64,000 bases of DNA from Paralimibaculum aggregatum (GTDB lineage: Bacteria; Pseudomonadota; Alphaproteobacteria; Rhodobacterales; Rhodobacteraceae). The stretch lies in contig NZ_BSYI01000013.1 of NCBI RefSeq assembly GCF_030270585.1, positions 1 through 64,000 of the forward strand, read 5' to 3'. The number at the start of each line of letters is the position of its first letter. The stretch's first letter is position 1. Below, piece after piece: positions 17,791 to 27,500 of the stretch. Below the pieces are notes generated by a model. It saw only the letters and a list, made by a program, of their open reading frames with translations, had not been told where the DNA came from and ran no database searches. Position numbers and translations under genes: made by a program.

Positions 17791-18990
17791 CTATTCGGCG
17801 GCCTGCGCCATCGTGTTGCCGGTGGCGGTACGCCAGTACTCGGTGGCGGCGCCGACGCCGGAGCCCGGCTCCACCATGATGCCGCAGTCGCGCATCGCCA
17901 TCTCGGCGCCGGCCAGCGCCTGGGCCACCATCACCTCGTTGAGCCAGCCGAGATGGCCGATGCGGAACACCCGGCCCATAACCTTGGCCAGCCCGGTGCC
18001 GAGCGAGAGGTTGTAGCGCTCGTAGGCGCGCGCGATCACCTGGCGGGCATCGGCCTCCTCGGGCACCAGGATCGCCGACACGGTGTCGGAATACCATTCC
18101 GGCCCGCGGGCGCAGAGGTCAAGCTTCCAGCCGTCGAGGACGCCGCGGCGCACGCCTTCGGCGAGGTGGTGGTGGCGGGCGATCACGTTGTCGAGCCCCT
18201 CCTCGAAGATCATGTCGAGCGAGGCGCGCAGGCCGCGCAGCAGCGTGGTGGCCGGGGTGTAGGGGAAATAGCCGTCGGCGTTCAGCTTCGACATGTCCTC
18301 CCAGGAGAAGAAGGTGCGCGGCAGCCGGGCGCTGGACTGCATCGCCAGCGCCTTCTGGCTGACGCAGATGATCGCGAGGCCGGTGGGCAGCATGAAGCCC
18401 TTCTGGCTGCCGGAAACGCAGACATCGACGCCCCATTCCTCCATGCGCATGTCGATCGAGCCGACCGAGGAGACGCCGTCGACCATCAGCAGCGCCGGGT
18501 GCCTTGCGGCGTCGAGCGCGCGGCGCACGCCGGCGATGTCGGAGGTGACGCCGGTCGCGGTCTCGTTCTGGCAGGCGAAGACCGCCTTGATCTCGTGCCG
18601 GGTGTCGGCCTTAAGCGCCGCCTCGTAGGCGTCGAGCGGCACGCCCTTGCCCCATTCCACCTCGATGCACTGCACGTCGAGGCCGAAGCGCTGGCACATG
18701 TCGACCCAGAGATGGGAGAACTGGCCGAAGCGGCTCATCAGCACCTTGTCGCCGGGCGAGAGGGTGTTGGCGATCGCGCTTTCCCAGCCGCCGGTGCCGG
18801 AACCGGGGAAGATGAAGACCTGGCCGGTCTCGGATCTGAACACCTTCTTGGTGTCCTCGAAGATCGGCTTGGTGAAGTCGCCGAAATCGGGGGCACGCAT
18901 GTCCTCCAGCGCCACGTCCATCGCCTGGCGGACACGGAAGGGCATGTTGGTCGGGCCCGGAATGAACAGGGCATTGAAGCCGGTCTTCAT
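17791..18990 (-). CDS. Pyridoxal-phosphate glyoxylate aminotransferase (AGAT/BhcA-like)
   Basis: 399-aa class V aminotransferase. N-terminal IPGPTNMPFRVRQAM and GTGGWESAIANTLSPGD are typical of alanine/serine/aspartate-glyoxylate aminotransferases; the PLP lysine sits in VSGSQKGFMLPTG, preceded by the PLP-binding VDGVSSVGS. The family includes BhcA of the beta-hydroxyaspartate cycle, which aminates glyoxylate to glycine, and the sequence style resembles it, but the partner genes bhcB, bhcC and bhcD are not in this window. Amino donor therefore uncertain (aspartate, serine or alanine). AAGGAAC lies six bases before ATG. Confidence 0.88.
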   Translation of the reverse strand: MKTGFNALFIPGPTNMPFRVRQAMDVALEDMRAPDFGDFTKPIFEDTKKVFRSETGQVFIFPGSGTGGWESAIANTLSPGDKVLMSRFGQFSHLWVDMCQRFGLDVQCIEVEWGKGVPLDAYEAALKADTRHEIKAVFACQNETATGVTSDIAGVRRALDAARHPALLMVDGVSSVGSIDMRMEEWGVDVCVSGSQKGFMLPTGLAIICVSQKALAMQSSARLPRTFFSWEDMSKLNADGYFPYTPATTLLRGLRASLDMIFEEGLDNVIARHHHLAEGVRRGVLDGWKLDLCARGPEWYSDTVSAILVPEEADARQVIARAYERYNLSLGTGLAKVMGRVFRIGHLGWLNEVMVAQALAGAEMAMRDCGIMVEPGSGVGAATEYWRTATGNTMAQAAE

Positions 18991-19477
18991 GTGCGTTCCT
19001 TCATGTTCGTTCCGGTCGGCGCCGGAGATGTTGCGGATACGGGCGCAGGGGGCGCGCCGTGTCTGGCCTGTTGCGATACGGGTGGCGGGCAGGGCCTGCC
19101 ATTCAAAATTTGTTTCCGGTGCATGGGCTTGGCCTTCACGCCCGGAGGCGGATGCCGCTTTCCCTCGGGCAGAGCGTCGCTTTCGGCGCTGGCGGCGGGA
19201 GGGCCGTGAAGCGCCGCGCAAGAAAATTTCCGCATGGTGGAAACCGCGGTGTGCAGCGGCTGTGGGGCGGGGTGGCGGGAAGGGTTTCCTGCCGAGACGA
19301 TATCGCCGCCGGGGCGCCAGCCGGCCGCGCCGGAGGGGGCCGCCGCGCCTTGCCGGGATGGGGGCGAATCACCCCCGGTTCCCCGCGTGCAGGGAACGGC
19401 TGGCGGACTGCGGCGTTGCCAGCCCGGGCATGGCGGGGGCAGGTTGGGCCGGTGCCGCAGCCGGGGGAGCGACAGCG
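18991..19477. other. 487-bp intergenic region between divergent genes
   Basis: Lies between the aminotransferase (minus) and the VOC protein (plus), so it should hold both promoters. I see no convincing -35/-10 pair, no clear inverted repeat and no plausible small gene. A somewhat less GC-rich patch (CATTCAAAATTTGTTTCC, around 19081-19098) is the best promoter candidate for the aminotransferase. Confidence 0.4.
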
Positions 19478-19960
19478 ATGACCGACACCGATCTCGATCC
19501 CGATCCCGGGCAGGGCCGTGGCCGCCGGCCGGCGGGGGGCTTCGCGCCGCTGGTCGCCGAGCTTCTCGTCGAGGATCTTGCCGCCAGCCTCGGTTTCTGG
19601 TCGGGCCCGCTCGGCTTCACGGTGGCCTATGACCGGCCGGCGGAGCGGTTCGCCTATCTCGAGCGCCCGGAGGGCGGCCAGATCATGCTGCACCAGCGCT
19701 GCGGGGTCTGGGAGACCGGGGCGTTGGCGCGCCCCTTCGGCCGCGGCGTGATGTTCCAGATCGCCGTCGCCGGCCTCGAGCCGATCATCGGGCGGCTGGA
19801 GCAGGCGGGCTGGCCGCTCCATGCCGGGCCGCGCGAGGCCTGGCGCCGCATCGGCGACCGCGAGGGCGGCCGCCGGGAGATCGCGGTGCTCGACCCGGAC
19901 GGCTATCTGCTGATGCTGGCCGAGGATCTGGGCAGCCGCCCGCTGCGCCAGACCCCCTGA
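19478..19960 (+). CDS. VOC family protein (glyoxalase/bleomycin-resistance fold)
   Basis: 160-aa vicinal-oxygen-chelate protein with paired beta-alpha-beta-beta-beta modules: FAPLVAELLVEDLAASLGFW, then FAYLERPEGGQIMLHQR, then the second module ending REIAVLDPDGYLLMLAEDLG. This layout is that of bleomycin-resistance-like and glyoxalase-like proteins; the dimeric binding proteins lack metals, so enzymatic activity is not assured. GGGGGAGC lies before ATG 19478. The first 20 residues are a disordered Asp/Pro/Gly tail. Convergent with the quinone oxidoreductase gene. Confidence 0.82.
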   Translation: MTDTDLDPDPGQGRGRRPAGGFAPLVAELLVEDLAASLGFWSGPLGFTVAYDRPAERFAYLERPEGGQIMLHQRCGVWETGALARPFGRGVMFQIAVAGLEPIIGRLEQAGWPLHAGPREAWRRIGDREGGRREIAVLDPDGYLLMLAEDLGSRPLRQTP

Positions 19961-19986
19961 GCGGCGATTTGGCCCGGCTCAGGGGG
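19953..19986. terminator. Shared hairpin at the ends of two convergent genes
   Basis: Perfect 10-bp arms CCCCCTGAGC / GCTCAGGGGG with a 14-nt loop. Each arm contains the stop codon of one of the two convergent genes (VOC protein and quinone oxidoreductase), so the structure probably ends both transcripts. No T-run on either side. Confidence 0.55.
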
Positions 19987-20953
19987 TGAGCAGGATCTTG
20001 CCGCGATGGCCGGCCGATTCCATCAGCCGGTGCGCCTCGGCAGCCTCGGCGAGCGGCAGCACCGTGTGGGTCACCGGCTTCAGCCGCCCGGCGCCGAAGA
20101 GCGGCCAGACCCGGTCCTCGAGCTCCCGCGCCACCGCGGCCTTGAAGGCGTCGGGCCGCGAGCGCAGGGTCGAGCCGGTGAGCACCAGCCGCTTCAGCAT
20201 CACCGGCATCATGTTGAGCGTGACCTCGGAGCCGGCATTGTAGGCGAGGTTGACGATCCGCGCGTCGTGGCGCGCCGCCTTGATGTTCTTCGCGATGGTG
20301 GGGCCGCCGACGATGTCGAGGATCAGGTCCGCCCCGCCGGCGGCGCGGACGATCTCGACGAAATCCTCCGAGGCGTAGTCGATCGCCCGCTCGGCGCCGA
20401 GCCCGCGGCAGAAGTCGAGCCCGCCAGCCGCCTCGGTGGCGAAGACGCGCAGCCCCAGCGCGGCTCCGAGCTGGATCGCGGTGGAGCCGATGCCGCCGGC
20501 TCCGCCATGCACCAGCATCAGCCCGCCCTCGGGCGGCGCAGCGTGGTGGAAGAAGTTGGACCAGACGGTGAAATAGGTCTCCGGCAGCCCCGCGGCGTCG
20601 CGCTCGGGTACCCCCGGCGGCAGCGGCAGGCAATGGCCCTCGAGCACCGTGACGCAATCGGCATAGCCGCCGCCATTGGTCAGCGCGCAGATACGGTCGC
20701 CGACCTCCCAGCGGGTGGCGCCCTCGCCGAGGCCGACGATCTCGCCCGAGACCTCGAGGCCGAGCAGGTCGGAGGCGCCCTTCGGCGGCGGGTAGAGCCC
20801 GCGGCGCTGCATCAGGTCCGGGCCGTTGACGCCGGCCGCGGTCACCTTCACCAGCACCTCGCCGGGGCCCGGCACCGGCACCGGGCGCGCCGCCGGCACC
20901 AGCACCTCGGGGCCGCCGCCCTGGCCATGCTCGATCGCCGTCATCTGCGTCAT
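19979..20953 (-). CDS. NAD(P)H:quinone oxidoreductase (zeta-crystallin-like MDR)
   Basis: 324-aa medium-chain dehydrogenase/reductase of the quinone oxidoreductase (PIG3/Qor) group. GroES-like N-terminal domain (VTAAGVNGPDLMQRRGLYPPPKG, LGLEVSGEIVGLG), then the Rossmann fold with MLVHGGAGGIGSTAIQLGAALG for NADPH. The zinc-binding cysteines of alcohol dehydrogenases are absent, which fits the quinone reductase group. Ends at NLM..HRLMESAGHRGKILLTP, the typical C terminus. GGGAGGACA before ATG 20953. Confidence 0.9.
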   Translation of the reverse strand: MTQMTAIEHGQGGGPEVLVPAARPVPVPGPGEVLVKVTAAGVNGPDLMQRRGLYPPPKGASDLLGLEVSGEIVGLGEGATRWEVGDRICALTNGGGYADCVTVLEGHCLPLPPGVPERDAAGLPETYFTVWSNFFHHAAPPEGGLMLVHGGAGGIGSTAIQLGAALGLRVFATEAAGGLDFCRGLGAERAIDYASEDFVEIVRAAGGADLILDIVGGPTIAKNIKAARHDARIVNLAYNAGSEVTLNMMPVMLKRLVLTGSTLRSRPDAFKAAVARELEDRVWPLFGAGRLKPVTHTVLPLAEAAEAHRLMESAGHRGKILLTP

Positions 20954-21165
20954 GCGCCTGTCCTCCCATCTGTCGCCGCGCCGGGATGATGCCCGGCTTG
21001 CAGGGGGCCGGTGTTGCAGTCGCGCGCGCCTGCCCCATTTACCTTGCGTTGCAGCGTAGCCTGTGCTGCGCATGGAACTCGCTAAGAGGCGCCGGGCGGC
21101 GATGCAAGCGCCGCGGGCGCCGGTGGCGGCAGGACGGACATGGACGGGCGGAGAGGGAGCGTGCG

Positions 21166-21918
21166 ATGAGCGATGCGAAACCGGGCGGGTCGAAGCGGAG
21201 CGGGGCGGCGGCCGGCGGCGAGCCGAAGGCGGCACCGGCAGCTGCCGGCGAGGTGGCGGCCGGGACGTTGCCGCCCTATCTCGCCGAGCGCTTCGCGAGC
21301 TGGCACGCGCTGCGCTTCAAGCCCAACCGGATCTGGCATGCCCGCCTCGCGGAGGACGGCCAGCGCCCGCGTGCGATGATCATCAGCTGCTGCGACAGCC
21401 GGGTCGACACGGTGCAGATGTTCGGCGCCGAGCCGGGGGATCTCTTCGTGGTGCGCAACGTCGCCAACCTGGTGCCGCCCTTCAACCCCGATCACCAGCA
21501 TCACGGCACCTCGGCGGCGGTGGAATACGCGGTCACGGCGCTCCGGGTCGCGCATATCCTGGTGGTCGGGCATTCCAACTGCGGCGGCGTCGCGGCCTGC
21601 GAGGCGATGTGCTCGGGCCAGGCGCCGGAGCTCGACGAGAGCGGGAACTTCATCGGCCGCTGGATGGACATTCTCCGTCCCGGCTGGGAGCGGGCGGTGG
21701 CGGCGGAGCCCGACCCGGAGCGCCGGGGGCCGGTGCTCGAGCAGGAGGCGGTGCTGACCTCGCTGCGCAACCTGATGAGCTTTCCCTTCGTGCAGACGGC
21801 GCTGGAGGCGGACAAGCTCAGCCTGCACGGCGCCTGGATCGATATCGGCGCGGGCACGTTGCATGCCTATTCCCCGGACAGCAGGCGCTTCGAGCCGGTG
21901 GCGGCCGCAGCCGGCTGA
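21166..21918 (+). CDS. Beta-class carbonic anhydrase
   Basis: 250-aa zinc enzyme interconverting CO2 and bicarbonate. Zinc ligands are visible: Cys76 in SCCDSRVD, His136 and Cys139 in GHSNCGG; Asp77 and Arg79 form the catalytic dyad. Related to plant/cyanobacterial-type beta-CAs with LFVVRNVANLVPPF. An Ala/Gly/Lys-rich, probably flexible segment of about 35 residues precedes the fold. GAGAGGGAG lies before ATG 21166. Divergent from the quinone oxidoreductase, 212 bases apart. Confidence 0.95.
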   Translation: MSDAKPGGSKRSGAAAGGEPKAAPAAAGEVAAGTLPPYLAERFASWHALRFKPNRIWHARLAEDGQRPRAMIISCCDSRVDTVQMFGAEPGDLFVVRNVANLVPPFNPDHQHHGTSAAVEYAVTALRVAHILVVGHSNCGGVAACEAMCSGQAPELDESGNFIGRWMDILRPGWERAVAAEPDPERRGPVLEQEAVLTSLRNLMSFPFVQTALEADKLSLHGAWIDIGAGTLHAYSPDSRRFEPVAAAAG

Positions 21919-22097
21919 GCCGGGCCTTTCCCCGGGCTGAGCGCGGCAGCGCGAGCGGGGCGCCGCGCAAACCGTCTTCCCGGTTGCCGCCCTCGCGCCC
22001 GCGGCGCGGCTGCCCGGGCGGGACCTGTGGCGGGCGGGGCCTCCGGCTGCGGATGGCTCCCGGGCGCCGGGGGGCGAGCTTGACTCGCACGCGGTGA

Positions 22098-22112
22098 GAA
22101 CAAAGAATGAAC
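22098..22112 (+). promoter_or_regulatory. LexA (SOS) operator of imuA-imuB-dnaE2
   Basis: GAACAAAGAATGAAC fits exactly the alphaproteobacterial LexA consensus GAAC-N7-GAAC (equivalent to GTTC-N7-GTTC). It ends two bases before the preferred imuA ATG, so LexA would block the 5' end of the gene itself. It stands in an otherwise extremely GC-rich region, which makes a chance match less likely. Confidence 0.85.
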
Positions 22113-22114
22113 AT

Positions 22115-22969
22115 ATGGAATCGCACCGCACCCTGACACGCCCTCTGCGGCCAGCCGCGGCCGCTGTCCTCGACCCGGCCCTGGTCTCGGCCCTGGCGGG
22201 CGGCGCGGCGCGGGCGGCCCGGCTGGCGCTCGCCGGGCCCGCGGTGCCGGAGGGCGACGTGCCGGCGCTTGCGGCGGGTCTCGGCCGCAGCGGGCTGCAC
22301 GAGCTGGTCGAGGCGCGTTTCGGCGACATGGGGGCGGTGGCGGGCTTCGCGCTGGCGGTGCTGGCCGGGACCGCGGAGCGGGCTGCCGCGGGGCCGCTGG
22401 TCTGGATTGCCTCGGCGGCGGCGATGCGCGCCCATGGCCGGCTCTCGGCGCGCGGGCTGGCGGCGGCGGGGGGCGATCCCGGCCGGCTGCTCTCGGTTGC
22501 CGTGGCGCGGCCGGTCGACGGGCTCTGGGCGGTGGAGGAGGCGCTGCGCTCCGGCGCGGTGGCGGCGGTGGCGGCGGAGCTGCCGGAGGCCGGTTTCACC
22601 GCCACGCGGCGGCTCTCGCTGGCCGTGGCGGCCGCCGGGGTGCCGGCGCTGCTGCTGCTGCCGCATGACCGTGCGGGGGCGAGCGCTGCGGCGAGCCGTT
22701 GGCGGGTGGCGGCGGCGCCCTCGGCGCCCGACCCGCATGACCGGCTGGCTCCCGGCGCGGCGCGTTGGCGCGTCACGGTGGTGCGGGCGCGGGCGGCGCC
22801 CTGGGCGGCGGGGCGCAGCTGCGAGCTGGAGGTGGGCGATGCGACGCATGCTCTGCGTGTGGTTGACCGACTGGCCGATCGACCGGCTGCGGCGCGCGCG
22901 GGGCCTGCCGGGCGGGGCCTGCCCGCTCTCGCCGGCGGGAGCGAGGAAGCGCTCCGCCGGCGCGCCTGA
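22115..22969 (+). CDS. imuA: ImuA, RecA-like mutasome protein
   Basis: 284-aa RecA/SulA-related accessory protein that works with ImuB and DnaE2 in damage-induced mutagenesis. Recognised from its place in the cassette and the RecA-like core (LVWIASAAAMRAHGRLSARGL, RLLSVAVARPVDGLWAVEEALRSG, LPEAGFTATRRLSLAVAAAGVPALLLLPHD, the last being the characteristic part before the C-terminal strands). A true Walker A is not seen, as usual for ImuA. The C terminus overlaps imuB by 131 bases in another frame. ATG 22115 is preferred; GTG 22094 in frame would place the LexA box inside the coding region. Confidence 0.88.
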   Translation: MESHRTLTRPLRPAAAAVLDPALVSALAGGAARAARLALAGPAVPEGDVPALAAGLGRSGLHELVEARFGDMGAVAGFALAVLAGTAERAAAGPLVWIASAAAMRAHGRLSARGLAAAGGDPGRLLSVAVARPVDGLWAVEEALRSGAVAAVAAELPEAGFTATRRLSLAVAAAGVPALLLLPHDRAGASAAASRWRVAAAPSAPDPHDRLAPGAARWRVTVVRARAAPWAAGRSCELEVGDATHALRVVDRLADRPAAARAGPAGRGLPALAGGSEEALRRRA

Positions 22970-24500
22970 GGCACCGGGCTTCGCGCTCACCGAGCGGGGC
23001 GCGCGGGGGCTGCGCATCGTGGCGGCGGACCGGGCAGCGGCGGCGCTCGGCATCGGCCCGGGCATGAGCCTCGCCGATGCCCGGGCGCGGGGGCCGGGGC
23101 TGCGTTCGGCGGAGATCGACCGGGCGGCGGATGCGGCGGCGCTCGTGGCGCTCGGGCGCTGGATGACGCGCTGGAGCCCGGTGGTGGCGCTCGACGGGCG
23201 CGACGGGCTGGCGCTCGACATCACCGGCTGCGCGCATCTGAGCGGCGGCGAGGCGGCGCTGATGGCGGATGTCTCGGCGCGGCTCGCGGGGGCCGGCATC
23301 GCGCATCGGCTGGGCCTGGCGGCGAGCCTCGGGGCGGCCTGGGCGCTGGCCCATGTGGCGCCGGGGCGGATCACCAGGATCGAGGGCGGGGCGGAGGCGC
23401 TCGAGGCCGGGCTGGCGCCGCTGCCGGCGGCGGGGCTGCGGCTGGCGCCCGAGGCGCTGCGGCTGCTGCATCGCTTCGGGCTGACGCGGATCGGACAGGT
23501 CGCGCGGCTGCCCCGGGCGAGCCTGGCGCGGCGGTTCCGCAGCGCCGGCGGCGAGACGGCCGCGGGCGATGCGGCGGCGCTGGCCGACCAGGTGCTGCTG
23601 CGGCTCGACCAGGCGCTGGGCCGGCTGGTGGAGCCGCTGGCGCCGCTCGGCCTGCCGCCGGAGCATGCCGAGCGCCTGCCCTGCCCGGAGCCGCTGCTGG
23701 ATCTTGCCGGGATCGAGGCCGGGCTCGGCCGGCTGCTCGGGCGGCTGGCGGAGCGTCTGGCGGCGGCCGGGCAGGGGGCGCGGCGCTTCCGGCTGCGCGC
23801 CTACCGCGCCGATGGCGTCACTGCGGCAGTCGAGATCCGCACTGCGCGGCCGGTGCGCGATCCGGCGCATGTGGCGCGGCTCTTCGGCGAGCGTCTGGCG
23901 GCGATCGACCCGGGCCACGGCATCGACCTGCTGGTGCTGGAGGCCGAGGGTGTCGCGGCGATGGAGACGGCGCCGGCGCCTCTCGGCCGCGGTTTCGCGG
24001 GGGCGGCGCCGGACATGGCGGCGCTCGCGGCGCTGGCCGACCGGCTCGCCGCGCGCCTCGGGCCGGAGGCGGTGACGGTGACCTGGCCGCGGGCGAGCCA
24101 TCTGCCCGAGCACGCCGAGCGCGCTGCCCCCTTCACCGGGGAACTGCCGGACTGGTCGGCCCCCGGCGCCCTGCCGCCGCCCGGCTCGGCGCCGCGCCCG
24201 TTGCGGCTGCTGATCCGGCCGGAGCCTGTGGAGGTGGTCGCCGAACTGCCCGACGGCCCGCCGGCCCGCTTCGTCTGGCGGCGGGTGGCGCGGCGGGTGG
24301 TGCGCGCCCGCGGGCCGGAGCGGCTCGGCCCGGAATGGTGGCGCCTCGGCCTTGCACCGCGGGATTTCGAGGACCGCGCGCGGGACTGCTACGCGGTCGA
24401 GGACAGCGAGGGCCGGCGCTACTGGCTCTGCCGCGAGGGGCTCTACGACGACGGGCGCGGCGCGCTGCCGCGCTGGCGCATCCTTGGCCTGTTCACCTGA
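22839..24500 (+). CDS. imuB: ImuB, inactive Y-family polymerase homologue
   Basis: 553-aa Y-family-like protein that bridges ImuA, the sliding clamp and DnaE2. Begins MRRMLCVWLTDWPIDRLRR, the family start, with GGAGG six bases upstream. Contains the palm/little-finger-like segments (ALDITGCAHLSGGEAALMADV, RFGLTRIGQVARLPRASLARRF) but not the acidic catalytic triad of active DinB polymerases. C-terminal ImuB extension ends in RDCYAVEDSEGRRYWLCREGLYDD. It stops directly before dnaE2. Confidence 0.93.
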   Translation: MRRMLCVWLTDWPIDRLRRARGLPGGACPLSPAGARKRSAGAPEAPGFALTERGARGLRIVAADRAAAALGIGPGMSLADARARGPGLRSAEIDRAADAAALVALGRWMTRWSPVVALDGRDGLALDITGCAHLSGGEAALMADVSARLAGAGIAHRLGLAASLGAAWALAHVAPGRITRIEGGAEALEAGLAPLPAAGLRLAPEALRLLHRFGLTRIGQVARLPRASLARRFRSAGGETAAGDAAALADQVLLRLDQALGRLVEPLAPLGLPPEHAERLPCPEPLLDLAGIEAGLGRLLGRLAERLAAAGQGARRFRLRAYRADGVTAAVEIRTARPVRDPAHVARLFGERLAAIDPGHGIDLLVLEAEGVAAMETAPAPLGRGFAGAAPDMAALAALADRLAARLGPEAVTVTWPRASHLPEHAERAAPFTGELPDWSAPGALPPPGSAPRPLRLLIRPEPVEVVAELPDGPPARFVWRRVARRVVRARGPERLGPEWWRLGLAPRDFEDRARDCYAVEDSEGRRYWLCREGLYDDGRGALPRWRILGLFT

Positions 24501-24512
24501 GTGCCCACATCC

Positions 24513-27500
24513 ATGACCATCTATGCCGAACTCGCCGCGACGACGAATTTCTGCTTCCTGCGCGGCGCTTCCCATCCCGAGGAGCTGGTCGAGACCGCGG
24601 CGCGGCTGGGGTTGGCCGGGCTCGGCGTGGCCGACCGCAACACCCTGGCCGGGGTGGTGCGTGCGCATGTCGCCGCGCGGGCCGCGGGGCTGCGCCTCGC
24701 GGTCGGCTGCCGGCTGGTGCTGGAGGATGCGCCGGACCTGATCTGCTACCCGGAGGACCGCGCCGCCTATGGCCGGCTCTCGCGGCTGCTCTCGCGCGGC
24801 AAGCGCGCCGCGGAGAAGGGGAAATGCCGGCTGCTGCTCGACGACGTGATCGCGCATTCCGAGGGGCAGCTCTTCATCGCCGTGCCGCCGCCGCTGCCGG
24901 AGCGCGACTATCCCCGGCTGCTGGCCCGGCTGGCGCGGCTCTGGCCCGGGCGGCTCTGGCTCGCCGCGAGCCACCATCTCACCGGCCGCGACCGGGCCGA
25001 GATCGGCCGCCGCGCGGCGCTGGCGGCGGCGGCCGGCGTGCCGCTGGTGGCGATCGGCGACGTGCTCTACCACGTGCCCAACCGCCGGCCGCTGCAGGAC
25101 GTGCTCACCTGCATCCGCGAGCACACCACGGTGGAGACCGCGGGCTTCCGTCTCGAGGCCAATGCCGAGCGCCACCTGAAGCCGCCGGCGGAGATGGCAC
25201 GGCTGTTCCATGGCCACGAGGCGGCCCTGGCGGCCAGCGCCGAGATCCTCGCACGGGCGCGCTTCAGCCTCGACGAGCTGGCCTATGAATACCCCGAGGA
25301 GCCGGTGCCCGCCGACACCAGCCCCCAGGCGCATCTCGAGGCGCTGACCTGGCAGGGCGCGGCCTGGCGCTACCCGGAGGGCGTGCCGGAGACCGTCCGC
25401 GCCGCGGTGGTCAAGGAGCTGCGGCTGATCGGCGAGCTCGACTATGCGCAGTATTTCCTCACGGTGCACGACATCGTCGCCTGGGCCCGGCGCCAGCGCA
25501 TCCTCTGCCAGGGGCGCGGCTCGGCGGCCAATTCGGCGGTGTGCTTCTGCCTCGGCATCACCTCGGTGGACCCGGGCAAGTCGAACCTGCTGTTCGAGCG
25601 CTTCATCTCGAAGGAGCGCCGCGAGCCGCCGGACATCGACGTCGATTTCGAGCATGAGCGCCGCGAGGAGGTGATCCAGTACATCTACCGCCGCTATGGC
25701 CGCGAGCGGGCGGCGCTGACCGCCACGGTGATCTGCTACCGCCCGCGCTCGGCGATCCGCGAGGTGTGCAAGGCGCTCGGCCTCTCGGAGGACATCGCCG
25801 CGGCGCTGGCCGGCACGGTCTGGGGCTCCTGGGGGCGGGAGGTCTCGCCGGAGCATGTGCGCGCCGCCGGGCTCGACCCGCAGGCCCCCGAGATCCGCCG
25901 GGCGATCATCCTGACCCGCCAGCTGATCGGCATGCCGCGGCATCTCTCGCAGCATGTCGGCGGCTTCGTGCTGACCCGCGGGCGGCTCGACGAGACCGTG
26001 CCGATCGGCAATGCCGCGATGGCGGAGCGCACCTTCATCGAGTGGGACAAGGACGACATCTCCGCCCTCGGTATCATGAAGGTCGACGTGCTGGCGCTCG
26101 GCATGCTCACGTGTATCCGCAAGGCGTTCCGGCTGCTCGAGGCGGAGAAGGGGCTGCGGCTCTCCCTCGCCACGGTGCCGGACGAGGACCCGGAGACCTA
26201 TGCCATGCTCAGCCGGGCCGACAGCCTCGGGGTCTTCCAGGTCGAGAGCCGGGCGCAGATGAACATGCTGCCGCGGATGAAGCCGCGCACCTTCTACGAC
26301 CTGGTGATCGAGGTCGCCATCGTGCGCCCCGGCCCGATCCAGGGCGACATGGTGCATCCCTATCTGCGCCGGCGCCAGGGCCGGGAGATGGTGCAGTTTC
26401 CCGCGCCGGCCCCCGAACACGGGCCGCCGGACGAGCTGCAGCGCATCCTCGGGCGCACCCTCGGCGTGCCGCTGTTCCAGGAGCAGGCGATGCAGATCGC
26501 GATCGACGCCGCCCGCTTCACGCCGGACGAGGCCAACGGGCTGCGCCGCGCCATGGCAACCTTCCGGCGCGTCGGCACCATCCAGCACTACCAGGACAAG
26601 ATGGTGCAGGGGATGATCCGCCGCGGCTACGCCCCGGACTTCGCCGCCCGCTGCTTCGAGCAGATCAAGGGCTTCGGCGAATACGGCTTCCCCGAGAGCC
26701 ATGCGGCGAGCTTCGCGCTGCTGGTCTATGTCTCCTCATGGCTGAAATGTCATCACCCGGAGGTCTTCGCCTGCGCGCTGCTGAATGCCCAGCCGATGGG
26801 TTTCTACGCCCCGGCGCAGATCGTGCGCGACGCCCGCGAGCATGGGGTCGAGGTGCGCGGGCCGGATCTCAACCGCTCGGGCTGGGACTGCACGCTGGAG
26901 CCGGGGGAGGGCGGCCGGCTGGCGCTGCGCCTCGGCCTGCGCATGGTCGACGGGCTGGCCGAGGCCGAGGCGGGCAGGCTGCTCGCCGCGCGGGGGGCGG
27001 GCTACGGCGCCGTTGCCGAGATCCGCGGCCGCGCCGGGGTGATGCGCGCGAGCCTCGAGCGGCTGGCGGCGGCCGATGCCTTCCGCTCGATGGGGCTCGA
27101 CCGGCGCGCCGCGCTCTGGGCCGTGCGGGGCGAGGCGAAGGGCGCGGCGCTGCCGCTCTTCGCCGCGGCGGGGGTGGCTGAGCAGGGCGCCGAGCGGGCC
27201 GTGGCGCTGCCGGAGATGCCGCTCTCGGAGCATGTGGTGCAGGATTTCCAGACGCTGCGGCTCTCGCTTAAGGCGCATCCGATGCAGTTCCTGCGCGCGC
27301 ATTACGCGGCAGAACGGCTGGCCAGCGCGGCGGCGGCCGTGGCGGCGCCCAACGGCGCGCGGGTCGGGCTTGCCGGCGTGGTGCTGGTGCGCCAGAAGCC
27401 GGGCTCGGCCAAGGGGGTGGTGTTCGTCACCGTCGAGGACGAGACCGGCATCGCCAACATCGTGGTCTGGAAGCGGGTGGCGGCGCGGTTTCGCCCGGTG

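Noticed and set aside
22773-26702. 1309-aa minus-strand open frame
   Set aside because: Antisense to imuB and dnaE2, which carry clear family motifs; composed of Arg/His/Ala-rich noise typical for GC-rich complements.
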